DNA of 24,428 nucleotides from Bacteroidales bacterium (GTDB taxonomy: Bacteria > Bacteroidota > Bacteroidia > Bacteroidales > Muribaculaceae): the NCBI GenBank assembly GCA_019416425.1, contig DXXK01000068.1, positions 1 to 24,428 of the forward strand, given 5' to 3'. The position numbers and the translations under genes are program-made. The notes beneath the pieces are model-generated. The model did not search any database. It was given only the letters and a program-made list of their open reading frames with translations, and was not told the DNA's origin. Every line of letters starts with the position of its first letter. Positions within the stretch are counted from its first letter, which is position 1. This document shows positions 1-7,824 of this stretch, in pieces.

Positions 1-217
1 GATGCGATCCAGTCCATGTCAGCCACGCGGAAACTCAAAAATATCACATTGATATCATGCCCGATTGAAATTACTACGCATTGCCTCGGTGTCCAGCCAT
101 AGCCATGTTCATCGAGCTACCCCTATGAATAATGTAGGCTAAGACCGGCATTAAGATTCATCAGCAAAGTTTAGAGATAATTAACCTGGTCTGAAAAAGC
201 TTAATAAATTGAATCAA
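1..217. other. Non-coding stretch upstream of the susD-like gene
   Basis: No convincing gene was found here. The three forward frames meet stops early and none gives the aromatic beta-barrel ending of a SusC/TonB-dependent transporter, which normally ends a few dozen bases before susD. On the minus strand one frame stays open from base 116 to base 1, but it has no recognisable family and is short enough to be chance. No TAnnTTTG promoter motif is visible. The stretch is more AT-rich than the genes that follow, so it is probably a leader or intergenic region. Confidence 0.55.
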
Positions 218-1885
218 ATGAAAAAAATAAATAAGATATTGAGCATTGGATTGGTGTCTGCGATGACGCTGGGCATGGCATCGTGCGCGGAGAGCTTCCT
301 GGACACGGTCAGCAAGACCGAGCCGAACTCAAACAACTATTATAAGACAGAATCGCAGGCCGAGCGCGCGTTGCTGGGCTGCTACGACGGCTGGCGCGAG
401 ATATCGTCCAATCCCGGCACCTACCCCATCATGATCGCAGCCAGCATCATGAGCGACGAGTGCTACGGCGGCGCCGGAATGGGCGACGGCTACGGGTCGC
501 AGAACGTGGACCAGTTCAGCAACCGTCCCGGTCCGTCGGAGATGAACATGTACGAGCAGGACTGGAAGTCGTACTATGCCGCTCTGTTCCGCTGCAACAC
601 CCTGATCACGCAGGTCGACAATGTGGATTGGAGCAGCGACGTCAAGAAGAACCAGATTCTGGGCGAGGCCCGCGCCATCCGGGCGTTCCTCTACTTCGAC
701 ATGGTTCGTCTGTGGGGACATATTCCATTGTTCACCGAGCCGAGCAGCGAGAACCGCGAGCAGGCTGACCCCAAGGATGTATATGCGCTGATTTTCAGTG
801 ACCTGAAGTTCGGCATGGAGAACATTCCCGCCGATGCATATACGTCGGCCGACGACTTCGGACGTATCACAAAATACGCCTGCGAGGCCATCCTGGCTCG
901 CGCATATCTATTCTACAACGGCTACATGGGCGGAGATCCCGCTACTGTCGAGGGCACCACAATCACCAAGGCCGACGCCCTGGCCGCATGCGAGGACGTG
1001 ATCGCATCGGGACGTTACAAGCTGGTTCCCGAGTTCAAGAACCTGTGGCCCGCAGCATCGCTGGTGCCCCTGCCTGACGGCGAGATCGGCTGGGATCCCG
1101 AGAAATCAACCTATGCCGGCGACGCCAACAGCGAGGTGATCCTGTGCCAGATGTTCACTCCGACCCAGGACTACAACGGCAACAACGACTCCAACCGCTG
1201 GCTGGTGAACATCGGCATGCGCAGCGTGAACTGGAGCCCCTACGGCAAGGGCTGGGGTATCGCCACAATATCCCCGAACTATTATAGTTCATTATATAAC
1301 ACGAACGATGGCCGTCGTGTAGCTTCCGTAATCGACATGGCCGGCGAGGGTGTGACGGCAAGTCCGGACTTCGCCAACGCGCAGAAGGACTGGCGTGAGT
1401 ACACCGGCTACATGAACAAGAAGTACACCCCGCTGGTGTTCGGCAACAACTCGACACCCGCCACGAATCCCGATGGAACCGGTGACTTCATGATCACGAA
1501 TGCCCAGACGTGGGTCATCATGCGTTATGCCGATGTCCTGCTGATGGCGGCCGAGCTGGGCAGCGGCAACGGCGGCGCATACCTGGACCAGGTACGCAGC
1601 CGCGCCGGTCTGGGCCATCTGGCCCTGAACCAGCAGAACATCATGGCCGAGCGTGCCCGCGAGCTGGCTTACGAGGGTGTCCGTTACTGGGACCTTCTGC
1701 GCCAGGGTGTCGAGGTGATGGCCGATGCCGTCTGCGCTTCCGCAGGTCCTGTCCTGAACGGCGGCAACGAGGCTCAGGTCTCCTACGACCGTGCACAGAT
1801 CATCAGGACCAAGGGACTCAGCCAGATCCCCTATAATCAGATAACCCTGTCACACGGAGTTCTGAAACAGAACGAAGGATGGTGA
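218..1885 (+). CDS. SusD/RagB-family outer-membrane glycan-binding lipoprotein
   Basis: SusD-like proteins are surface lipoproteins that cap a SusC-type TonB-dependent transporter and help import oligosaccharides. The product is about 555 residues, usual for the family. It starts with a lipoprotein signal (MKKINKILSIG, hydrophobic core, GMASC with the lipidated Cys at about residue 23). Family hallmarks are the N-terminal segment SFLDTVSKTEPN, the GEARAIRAFLYFDMVRLWG helix, and the late ERARELAYEGVRYWDLLR segment with NQITLSHG near the C-terminus. An in-frame TTG lies nine bases upstream at 209, but the ATG at 218 gives a clean signal peptide. It is the first gene of a co-directional set of four. 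The expected susC partner is not seen directly upstream. The family is certain; the ligand is inferred only from neighbours. Confidence 0.95.
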   Translation: MKKINKILSIGLVSAMTLGMASCAESFLDTVSKTEPNSNNYYKTESQAERALLGCYDGWREISSNPGTYPIMIAASIMSDECYGGAGMGDGYGSQNVDQFSNRPGPSEMNMYEQDWKSYYAALFRCNTLITQVDNVDWSSDVKKNQILGEARAIRAFLYFDMVRLWGHIPLFTEPSSENREQADPKDVYALIFSDLKFGMENIPADAYTSADDFGRITKYACEAILARAYLFYNGYMGGDPATVEGTTITKADALAACEDVIASGRYKLVPEFKNLWPAASLVPLPDGEIGWDPEKSTYAGDANSEVILCQMFTPTQDYNGNNDSNRWLVNIGMRSVNWSPYGKGWGIATISPNYYSSLYNTNDGRRVASVIDMAGEGVTASPDFANAQKDWREYTGYMNKKYTPLVFGNNSTPATNPDGTGDFMITNAQTWVIMRYADVLLMAAELGSGNGGAYLDQVRSRAGLGHLALNQQNIMAERARELAYEGVRYWDLLRQGVEVMADAVCASAGPVLNGGNEAQVSYDRAQIIRTKGLSQIPYNQITLSHGVLKQNEGW

Positions 1886-1913
1886 TTACTCTATTAATCT
1901 TTTACTAACAACA

Positions 1914-1941
1914 TTTCCCCCGGGCCGAAGCCCGGAGGAAA
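1914..1941 (+). other. Intercistronic hairpin between susD-like gene and next lipoprotein gene
   Basis: Six perfect pairs (CCGGGC/GCCCGG, 1920-1925 with 1930-1935) close a CGAA loop. After one C/A mismatch, five more pairs follow (TTTCC/GGAAA). No T tract follows, so this is not a standard terminator. It sits 17 bases before the next start codon and may affect message processing or stability within the operon. Confidence 0.55.
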
Positions 1942-1957
1942 ACAACCAAGAACCAAG

Positions 1958-3784
1958 ATGAAATTAAATTTTCTGACCTGTGCGGCAGTAGCCATGACCC
2001 TGGGTTTTGCGTCGTGTGCCGACCAGCATGATCTGGGCGATGTCGACATCAATGCCGACGACCTGGTGGAGGGCGTGGCGTTTACCGTCACACCGGACGC
2101 CGAGAACCCGAACCTGATACATCTCAAGAGCCTTCTGGGCCCGCAGTACCAAGCATATTGGTCGCATCCCCAGGGACAGTCGCAGAAGCAGGAGCTGGAC
2201 CTGAAGTGCGCATTCCCCGGCGACTACCAGATAACCTTCGGCGTGCAGACCCGCGGCGGTCTGGTGGTAGGGCAGCCCTACACCTTTAATATCGCTGACT
2301 TCTGCTCCGATTTCGTGACCGGCGCCATGTGGGACAACCTGACAGGGGGTGCCGGCAACTCCAAGACATGGGTGCCCGACAACGGCAAATACGGCATGAA
2401 GCAAGGCTATTATTCCTGCTTCGACCCGTCGGCCGTGTGGGAGGACATGACCCACACCGACGGTATGAACAACTGGTACGCCGACGGCAAGACCTGGTGG
2501 GAGCCTGCCAACGGCGACGTGGGCATCACCGACGACGACCTGGCCGGCTCGATGACCTTCTCGCTGCAGGGCGGCGCCAAGCTCAGCACCACGACCGTGG
2601 TGAACGGCGTTCCGACCACCGTGGAGGGTACGTTCGACATGAATGCCGACGGCCACACCATCGCGGCTAACGGCGTCGACTTCCTGCACGCCGCATGGAC
2701 CGACGGAAAAGCCCAGGACTTCCGCAACGGTTACGTGATCCTCTATCTGGACGAGAACCAGCTGATGATCGCCAACCACCGCGACCCAGTCCTGTCGGGC
2801 GAGGGCGACTGCCTCTACTGCTTCAACTTCGTCAGCAAGGAATATGCCGACAGCTATGTTCCGCCGGTCGATGACGTGGTTCCGGCTCCCGAGCTGGATG
2901 CCGAATGGTACAGTCTTCTGACCAACCAGCTGCGTTACTGCTCGTGGTCGCTCGACACGGACGTCCCCTTCGACTGGTGCGACCTTTTCGGCAAGCGCCG
3001 CCACAACTGGACCAGCACTTCCAACTATCCCGACGGCAACAAGCCTGTCGACGCTACCGTCAACCTGAACCTGGCTACCGACGCCAACGACATGTTTACC
3101 GCTACCGTAGGCGACAACACCGTCAACGGCAAGTTCTCGGTGACCGAGGGCGGTTTCATCAAGTTCGACACCGACCTGGGCTCCACGCCGATTTCCGAGG
3201 GCACGACCTTCTCGCTCGACGCCGACAAGAGCTTGCGCGTGCTGAGCTACTCCAAGGATGACCTGGGCCGTATCTCCGACCTGTGGCTGGGGCGAATCGA
3301 GAAGGATTTCGCCGGCAAGGACGTCCAGTATGTCGGCTATCACTTCGTGGCCGTGTTCGGTGGAGCCTCCTCAACCAAGTACAAGCTGCAGCTCAACTAC
3401 AACAACACCTCCAACTGGACCATGATCGAGGGTGCCGCCCAGTTCATCGAGAGCGACGGTACCTACACCCTGACAGTGAGCGGCTCCAACCAGGAGAGCG
3501 ATCCCTGCCTGTGGATCGACTGCTTCAAGCTGCTGGGCAAGAACCCCAACTGCGACGTCATCATCAAGGACATCAAGGTTGACGGCAAGGCGGTATCGTT
3601 CAACGACGCCGACATCAGCCGCGGAGCCGGCGACGACCCTGCCACGGCACGCCGTTACATCTGCAATCCTTGGGGTCTGGCTCCATGCTTCAGCAGCGCC
3701 GACCTGTTCAAGTTCAACAGCGAGATCACCGTTACCGTCGAGGTCAAGTTCGACAGCGGCAAACCTTTCATCACCGAAGAGTAA
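1958..3784 (+). CDS. Putative surface glycan-binding lipoprotein (SusE/F-position, PKD-like N-terminus)
   Basis: This 608-residue protein has a lipoprotein signal (TLGFASC, lipidated Cys20). Its N-terminal domain (about 35-115) has the PKD-like pattern of surface glycan-binding proteins: an early NPNLIHL strand, a YW in the middle, then PGDYQITFGVQTRGG. The middle (about 120-300 and 320-470) contains two similar-looking beta-rich units rich in Trp and Tyr. The C-terminal unit (about 474-597) has DGTYTLTV at 500-507, a VIIKDIKVDG strand at 534-543 and RRYICNPWG at 565-573. The same elements recur in the next protein in a different order. Position after susD suggests a surface protein that holds polysaccharide for the downstream GH5 enzyme. 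The specific family was not recognised, and the function is inferred from architecture and context. The next gene begins 6 bases after the stop. Confidence 0.8.
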   Translation: MKLNFLTCAAVAMTLGFASCADQHDLGDVDINADDLVEGVAFTVTPDAENPNLIHLKSLLGPQYQAYWSHPQGQSQKQELDLKCAFPGDYQITFGVQTRGGLVVGQPYTFNIADFCSDFVTGAMWDNLTGGAGNSKTWVPDNGKYGMKQGYYSCFDPSAVWEDMTHTDGMNNWYADGKTWWEPANGDVGITDDDLAGSMTFSLQGGAKLSTTTVVNGVPTTVEGTFDMNADGHTIAANGVDFLHAAWTDGKAQDFRNGYVILYLDENQLMIANHRDPVLSGEGDCLYCFNFVSKEYADSYVPPVDDVVPAPELDAEWYSLLTNQLRYCSWSLDTDVPFDWCDLFGKRRHNWTSTSNYPDGNKPVDATVNLNLATDANDMFTATVGDNTVNGKFSVTEGGFIKFDTDLGSTPISEGTTFSLDADKSLRVLSYSKDDLGRISDLWLGRIEKDFAGKDVQYVGYHFVAVFGGASSTKYKLQLNYNNTSNWTMIEGAAQFIESDGTYTLTVSGSNQESDPCLWIDCFKLLGKNPNCDVIIKDIKVDGKAVSFNDADISRGAGDDPATARRYICNPWGLAPCFSSADLFKFNSEITVTVEVKFDSGKPFITEE

Positions 3785-3790
3785 AGATTC

Positions 3791-5920
3791 ATGAAAAAGC
3801 AATTCATATATGGTGTAGTTGCACTGGCGCTGGCAGGTGGCATGACGGCGTGCAACGACGATGACATAACCATCAACACCGAGCCGATCATCCGCGAAGT
3901 GCTGACCGGCGACGCCACCACGACGGCCCTGACCGCCACCGTTACCGGCGCGGCTTCGGACCTGTCCAGCCAGGATGCCCGTGCCTACAACGTAGGCGTT
4001 GTCTACTCCACGGCACAGAATCCCACAGCCGGCGGCACGTTCATCGTCGGAGCCATGGGCGAGGACGGCAAGAACTTCTCCACGACCCTGACCGGTCTGC
4101 AGGAGGGTGTCACATATTATTACGCCAGCTGCGTGCGTCTGCAGGGCGCGCTGAACTACTACGGCGAGGTCAAGAGCTTCGTGACCACTTCCGGTCAGGT
4201 GGGAACCGCCGACCCCGCGTCGCTCACCGCTACCAGTGTCAACCTGGGCGGTACCGTCAACGGTGTCAACGACCTGATCGAGGCCGAGACGCTGGATTAC
4301 GGCCTCGTGATGGCCGGCAACTCCACCGACCTGAAGAAGAGTCCCATCCGCTTCAAGCCTGAGAGCAAGACCAACTCCTTCACCGTTCCGGTGGAGAACC
4401 TGGTTCCCAACACGGAGTACGCCTATGCGGTCTACATGGTTCTGGGCGGCAAGGACATCTACGACAACGCCAAGACCTTCACCACGCCTAAGAAATGCGA
4501 TGCCGCCGAGGAGTCAGTCGATGACTATGTCGACATGGGTACCAAGTACGAGTGGTGCCGCTGCAATGTCGGTTCCGCAGCCGAGGGTGCCAAGGGCGCG
4601 TTGATCGGTTACGGTGACCTGAAGGGCCTGAACCGTTCAGTCAATCTCGAGGATTACGCCACCGGCGCGATCGTCAACACCGAGAACGACCCGGCGCTGG
4701 CCAGCGGTATGGGCTTCCTGCCCACCAAGGCCGACTTCGAGGAGCTGATCGCAGCCTGCGACATCACCAAGGAGGGCAACAACTATAAGTTCACGTCCCG
4801 CAAGACCGGCAACAGCATCCTGTTCCCCGCCGACGGTATCCGCGAGGGCGAGAGCCTGACCGAGGGTATGGGCGTATATGCCACCGGTGAGGTCTACCGT
4901 GACAATGACGACTATACCAATGTGCTGATGCTGAGCGGCAACGAGGCCAAGATGGCTATCGCCAAGCGCAGCACCGGGGTTTCCATCCGTCCCGTCCGCA
5001 AACCCTACAGTAAGGTAATCATCCCCGACAGCGGCAAGCTGAACGTAGGTGACCTGGAAGGCAACGGCCGCATCCGTATCGAGATCTACAATGAGTACGG
5101 CGCGACCAAAGACAACTGCGGTATCGACATCAACCAGCTGAACTTCGAGCAGGGCATGTACGTGACCTTCACCTTGGACGGCATCAGCAATAACCTTAAG
5201 GAGGGTGCCCCGGCATCGTTCAAGGCCGGTCTGGAATTCGCGGCAGGCGGCTGGTATCCCAGCTACTGGAGCGCGTTCTACAACAATAAGTTCGACGCTG
5301 TGGTTACCGGAGACGGTACATATACCGTATGGATGCAGCCCGAGGCTCCGTCGAGTGGAGCGGTGGTGTTCTGCGTGGATATCGAGGGACTGGGCGCGGC
5401 TCTGGCCGATGTCTCCAAACTGAAAGTGTCTGTTGACTCCATCGTTCTGGATCCCAAGACCCCGCCGGTTCAGTCCATTCCTGTCGACAACTCCAAGGTG
5501 CTGTTCAACAACAAAGACGGCAACGGTGTCGACGGTCGCGTCGAGATCTTCAACGAGTACGGCGAGACCAAGGGTCTGGGCGTTGATTATTCGTCCATGA
5601 GCTTCCCCGCCGGTACCATGACCATCAACTACACCATCCAGGGCATCGACGGCAACCTGAAGGATGGCGCCGCCAAGAGCTACAAGTCGGATATCTCCTA
5701 CGCTGACGCAAGCTGGGATCCCAGCTACTGGGGAGGCCAGTGCTCCACTGCTAACGTGACGGCCGACGGCACATACACCGTGCAGTGCGGTCTGGGAGGT
5801 CAGTGCGACGGCGCTGTGGTATGGTGCATCGAGCTCTACGGCCTGTGGCAGGATCTGGTGGATCCCTCCAAGGTCAAGGTGGCAATCAATTCCATCACTG
5901 TCCCTGCAAAACCTGAATAA
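3791..5920 (+). CDS. Multidomain surface lipoprotein: FN3-like x2, FISUMP-like domain, two tandem binding-module repeats
   Basis: This 709-residue lipoprotein has its lipidated Cys at residue 21 (GGMTAC). Two fibronectin-III/Ig-like units follow (about 35-133 and 140-233), each ending in a KSFVTT or KTFTTP strand. Residues about 243-403 resemble the Fibrobacter-succinogenes-major-paralogous (FISUMP, lectin-fold-like) domain: YVDMGTKYEWCRCNVG, GFLPTKADFEELI, GNSILFPADGIREG, and the closing GVSIRPV. The rest is a tandem repeat: about 414-554 and 567-704 share RIEIYNEYG/RVEIFNEYG, DGI(S/D)NNLK-type segments, W-P-SYW, DGTYTV, GAVV-C-(V/I) and a final V-SI strand. The exposed WYPSYW and WDPSYWG aromatics suit sugar stacking. 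Six and twelve bases separate it from its neighbours, so it is almost certainly in the operon. Its role is probably glycan capture at the cell surface; the ligand is unknown. Confidence 0.8.
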   Translation: MKKQFIYGVVALALAGGMTACNDDDITINTEPIIREVLTGDATTTALTATVTGAASDLSSQDARAYNVGVVYSTAQNPTAGGTFIVGAMGEDGKNFSTTLTGLQEGVTYYYASCVRLQGALNYYGEVKSFVTTSGQVGTADPASLTATSVNLGGTVNGVNDLIEAETLDYGLVMAGNSTDLKKSPIRFKPESKTNSFTVPVENLVPNTEYAYAVYMVLGGKDIYDNAKTFTTPKKCDAAEESVDDYVDMGTKYEWCRCNVGSAAEGAKGALIGYGDLKGLNRSVNLEDYATGAIVNTENDPALASGMGFLPTKADFEELIAACDITKEGNNYKFTSRKTGNSILFPADGIREGESLTEGMGVYATGEVYRDNDDYTNVLMLSGNEAKMAIAKRSTGVSIRPVRKPYSKVIIPDSGKLNVGDLEGNGRIRIEIYNEYGATKDNCGIDINQLNFEQGMYVTFTLDGISNNLKEGAPASFKAGLEFAAGGWYPSYWSAFYNNKFDAVVTGDGTYTVWMQPEAPSSGAVVFCVDIEGLGAALADVSKLKVSVDSIVLDPKTPPVQSIPVDNSKVLFNNKDGNGVDGRVEIFNEYGETKGLGVDYSSMSFPAGTMTINYTIQGIDGNLKDGAAKSYKSDISYADASWDPSYWGGQCSTANVTADGTYTVQCGLGGQCDGAVVWCIELYGLWQDLVDPSKVKVAINSITVPAKPE

Positions 5921-5932
5921 TCCCGAATATCA

Positions 5933-7657
5933 ATGAAGAAGATTTCAATATTATTATCCGTGCTTTTCAGCATCGTCGTCCTTGCCTCGTGCAAGGATGA
6001 CGACGAACCCAAGGACGGCATCTCCTCGGAATTCCGGGTTGCCTCCGAACAGATGGACTTCCTGCGTGACGGCGCCACCCAGACTCTGCACGTGGTATCG
6101 CCCGTGAAACCGTCGGTCGTATCCGACTCGGAATGGCTGCATATCGGCGACATCGCCTTGAACGGCACCTCCGACAAGGTCTACAACGTTCAGGTCAGCG
6201 CCGATTCCAACGGTGACTATGACCTGCGCAACGCCAACCTGACCGTTACCTCCGGCGACCGGAGCGCGACCGTAAAGGTGACGCAGCGCAACGCCGTGGG
6301 CGTGCTGCTGAAGGCAGGCTTTACAATGCCTGAGATTCCCGCCGCTGGCCAGACGGTGGACATCCCTGTCGTGGCCACCGGTGACTATACCGTGACCGCC
6401 AGCGACAGCTGGATCGAGATCCTTCCCGCCACACGTGCGCTGACCGAGAAGACCATCACCATCCGCGTGGCTTTGAACCGCAGCGACAAGGCTCGCGAGG
6501 GTTCCGTGACGTTTGTCCTGAACGAAGACGCCACAAAGACCCTGCCAGTGGCCGTGAAGCAGGCTGCCGGACAGTCGGAGGTAGGCGTTGACATGACGGC
6601 CTTCGAGACCGCCAAGAAGATCGGTCTGGCCATCAACATCGGTAATACGCTGGAGGCCACCGGCGGCGAGACCGCATGGGGCGCCGCCAAGATCAATCAG
6701 GCTTACATAGCCGGTATAGCTGAGGCAGGTTTCGACGCTGTCCGTCTGCCGGTGGCATGGTATGGCCATTGCGACAAGAATACACTGAAGATCGACGAGA
6801 CCTGGATAAAGCGTGTGGAGGAGGTTGTCAACCTCTGTGTGGAGAACGGACTGATGGTGTTCATGAACATCCATTGGGACGGCGGCTGGATGGAGCAGAA
6901 CATCGACAGCTACAGCGCCGATGTGGACAAGATCCAGCGCGAGCTCTGGAAGCAGATTGCTGACCGCTTCAACTACTTCGACGGCCATCTGGTACTGTGC
7001 GGTGCCAACGAGGCCGGCAAGGACACCCAGGCTTCGGCCGACGCCCTGAAGGCCTACATGCAGACCTTCATAGACGTGGTCCGTGCCAGCGGCGGCAACA
7101 ATGCCAACCGCGTACTGGTGGTTCAGGCTCCAGGCACGAACATCGACTATGCGGTCAAGTACTGCGCCGGAAACATGCCCAAGGATGTGGTGGCCGACAA
7201 GCTGATGCTGGAGATCCACAACTACGATCCGTCGAATTTCACCATCATGAATTCCGACAACGAGTGGGGTAACAACGACCTGGTCCGTTACTTCTGGGGC
7301 AAGGATTACCATTACGGCTCCAACCGGGACTGCGACTGGGGTGAGGAAAGCCATATCTCCGCGCTGATGCATAAGCTCAAGACCAACTTTGTCGACAAGG
7401 GTGTCGCCGTGGTTATGGGTGAGTTCGGCTGCGGGCGCCGTACCACGTTCCTGGAGACCATCGACGAGGTCCTGCACCGCGCGTCGCGTTGCTACTACCA
7501 CAAGTACATGGTTCAGGCTGCCAAGGACAACGGTGTGGTTCCCTTCTACTGGGATACCCCGAACGGCCTTTTCAACCGCCAGACCGGTGCCGTTGTCGAC
7601 CCGGACAACCTGAAGGCCATGCAGGAGGGTGCTGCCGTCGGCAAGTATCCGTTCTGA
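5933..7657 (+). CDS. BACON-BACON-GH5 surface glycoside hydrolase (GH5_4-like endoglucanase/xyloglucanase)
   Basis: This lipoprotein has its lipidated Cys at residue 20 (VVLASC). It carries two BACON-type domains (about 30-120, ending VKVTQRN; and 122-212, ending LPVAVKQAAG) and a GH5 TIM barrel from about 220 to the end. GH5 signatures are NIGNTLE (236-241), ETAWG (246-250), GFDAVRLPVAW (266-276), NIHWDGG (312-318), the acid/base region LCGANE (Glu360), HNYDP (from 429), the nucleophile VMGEFGC (Glu497) and FYWDTPNG (538-545). The retaining mechanism of GH5 is well established. NIGNTLE plus ETAWG points to subfamily 4, which includes xyloglucanases and beta-glucanases; BACON-GH5_4 is the layout of the Bacteroides ovatus xyloglucanase. 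Here Ala replaces the usual Pro after the acid/base Glu. Context with xylA and xylE favours a xylose-bearing substrate, but this is inference. Confidence 0.9.
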   Translation: MKKISILLSVLFSIVVLASCKDDDEPKDGISSEFRVASEQMDFLRDGATQTLHVVSPVKPSVVSDSEWLHIGDIALNGTSDKVYNVQVSADSNGDYDLRNANLTVTSGDRSATVKVTQRNAVGVLLKAGFTMPEIPAAGQTVDIPVVATGDYTVTASDSWIEILPATRALTEKTITIRVALNRSDKAREGSVTFVLNEDATKTLPVAVKQAAGQSEVGVDMTAFETAKKIGLAINIGNTLEATGGETAWGAAKINQAYIAGIAEAGFDAVRLPVAWYGHCDKNTLKIDETWIKRVEEVVNLCVENGLMVFMNIHWDGGWMEQNIDSYSADVDKIQRELWKQIADRFNYFDGHLVLCGANEAGKDTQASADALKAYMQTFIDVVRASGGNNANRVLVVQAPGTNIDYAVKYCAGNMPKDVVADKLMLEIHNYDPSNFTIMNSDNEWGNNDLVRYFWGKDYHYGSNRDCDWGEESHISALMHKLKTNFVDKGVAVVMGEFGCGRRTTFLETIDEVLHRASRCYYHKYMVQAAKDNGVVPFYWDTPNGLFNRQTGAVVDPDNLKAMQEGAAVGKYPF

Positions 7658-7722
7658 ATCTTTGAAAAGCGGGGATGGAGCCATTGGGTGGTTCCGTTCC
7701 GTATGACGTATAGAATCGTAAG

Positions 7723-7780
7723 GGGTGCAGTGTTCTTGCGGACACTGCATCCGCCAGAGACTCCCTTCTCAGGAGGGGAG
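7723..7780 (+). promoter_or_regulatory. Structured leader upstream of xylA (two hairpins)
   Basis: Between the GH5 gene and xylA lie 167 bases without a gene. The first hairpin is GGGTGCAGTGT (7723-7733) pairing with ACACTGCATCC (7742-7752), eleven pairs including one G-T, with an eight-base loop. The second is CTCCC (7761-7765) with GGGAG (7776-7780). Neither is followed by a T tract, so a terminator is unlikely. No TAnnTTTG promoter is visible, so xylA may be read from the PUL promoter or from an atypical one. The structure could be an RNA processing or regulatory element; no known riboswitch was recognised. Confidence 0.45.
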
Positions 7781-7824
7781 CCGGTGAAAATTAGTTGCGT
7801 ACTAAAAAACACATATACCAAATT

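Noticed and set aside
1..116. Open minus-strand frame at the window edge
   Set aside because: It has only 38 codons, no recognisable family and no clear start, so chance cannot be excluded.
1964..3343. Long minus-strand open frame opposite the 608-residue lipoprotein gene
   Set aside because: It is a shadow caused by GC-rich codon use on the plus strand. The product is low-complexity Val/Gly/His-rich with no start context.
5954..7750. 598-codon minus-strand open frame opposite the GH5 gene
   Set aside because: The plus strand clearly encodes BACON-GH5. The antisense product shows no family features and is a codon-bias shadow.
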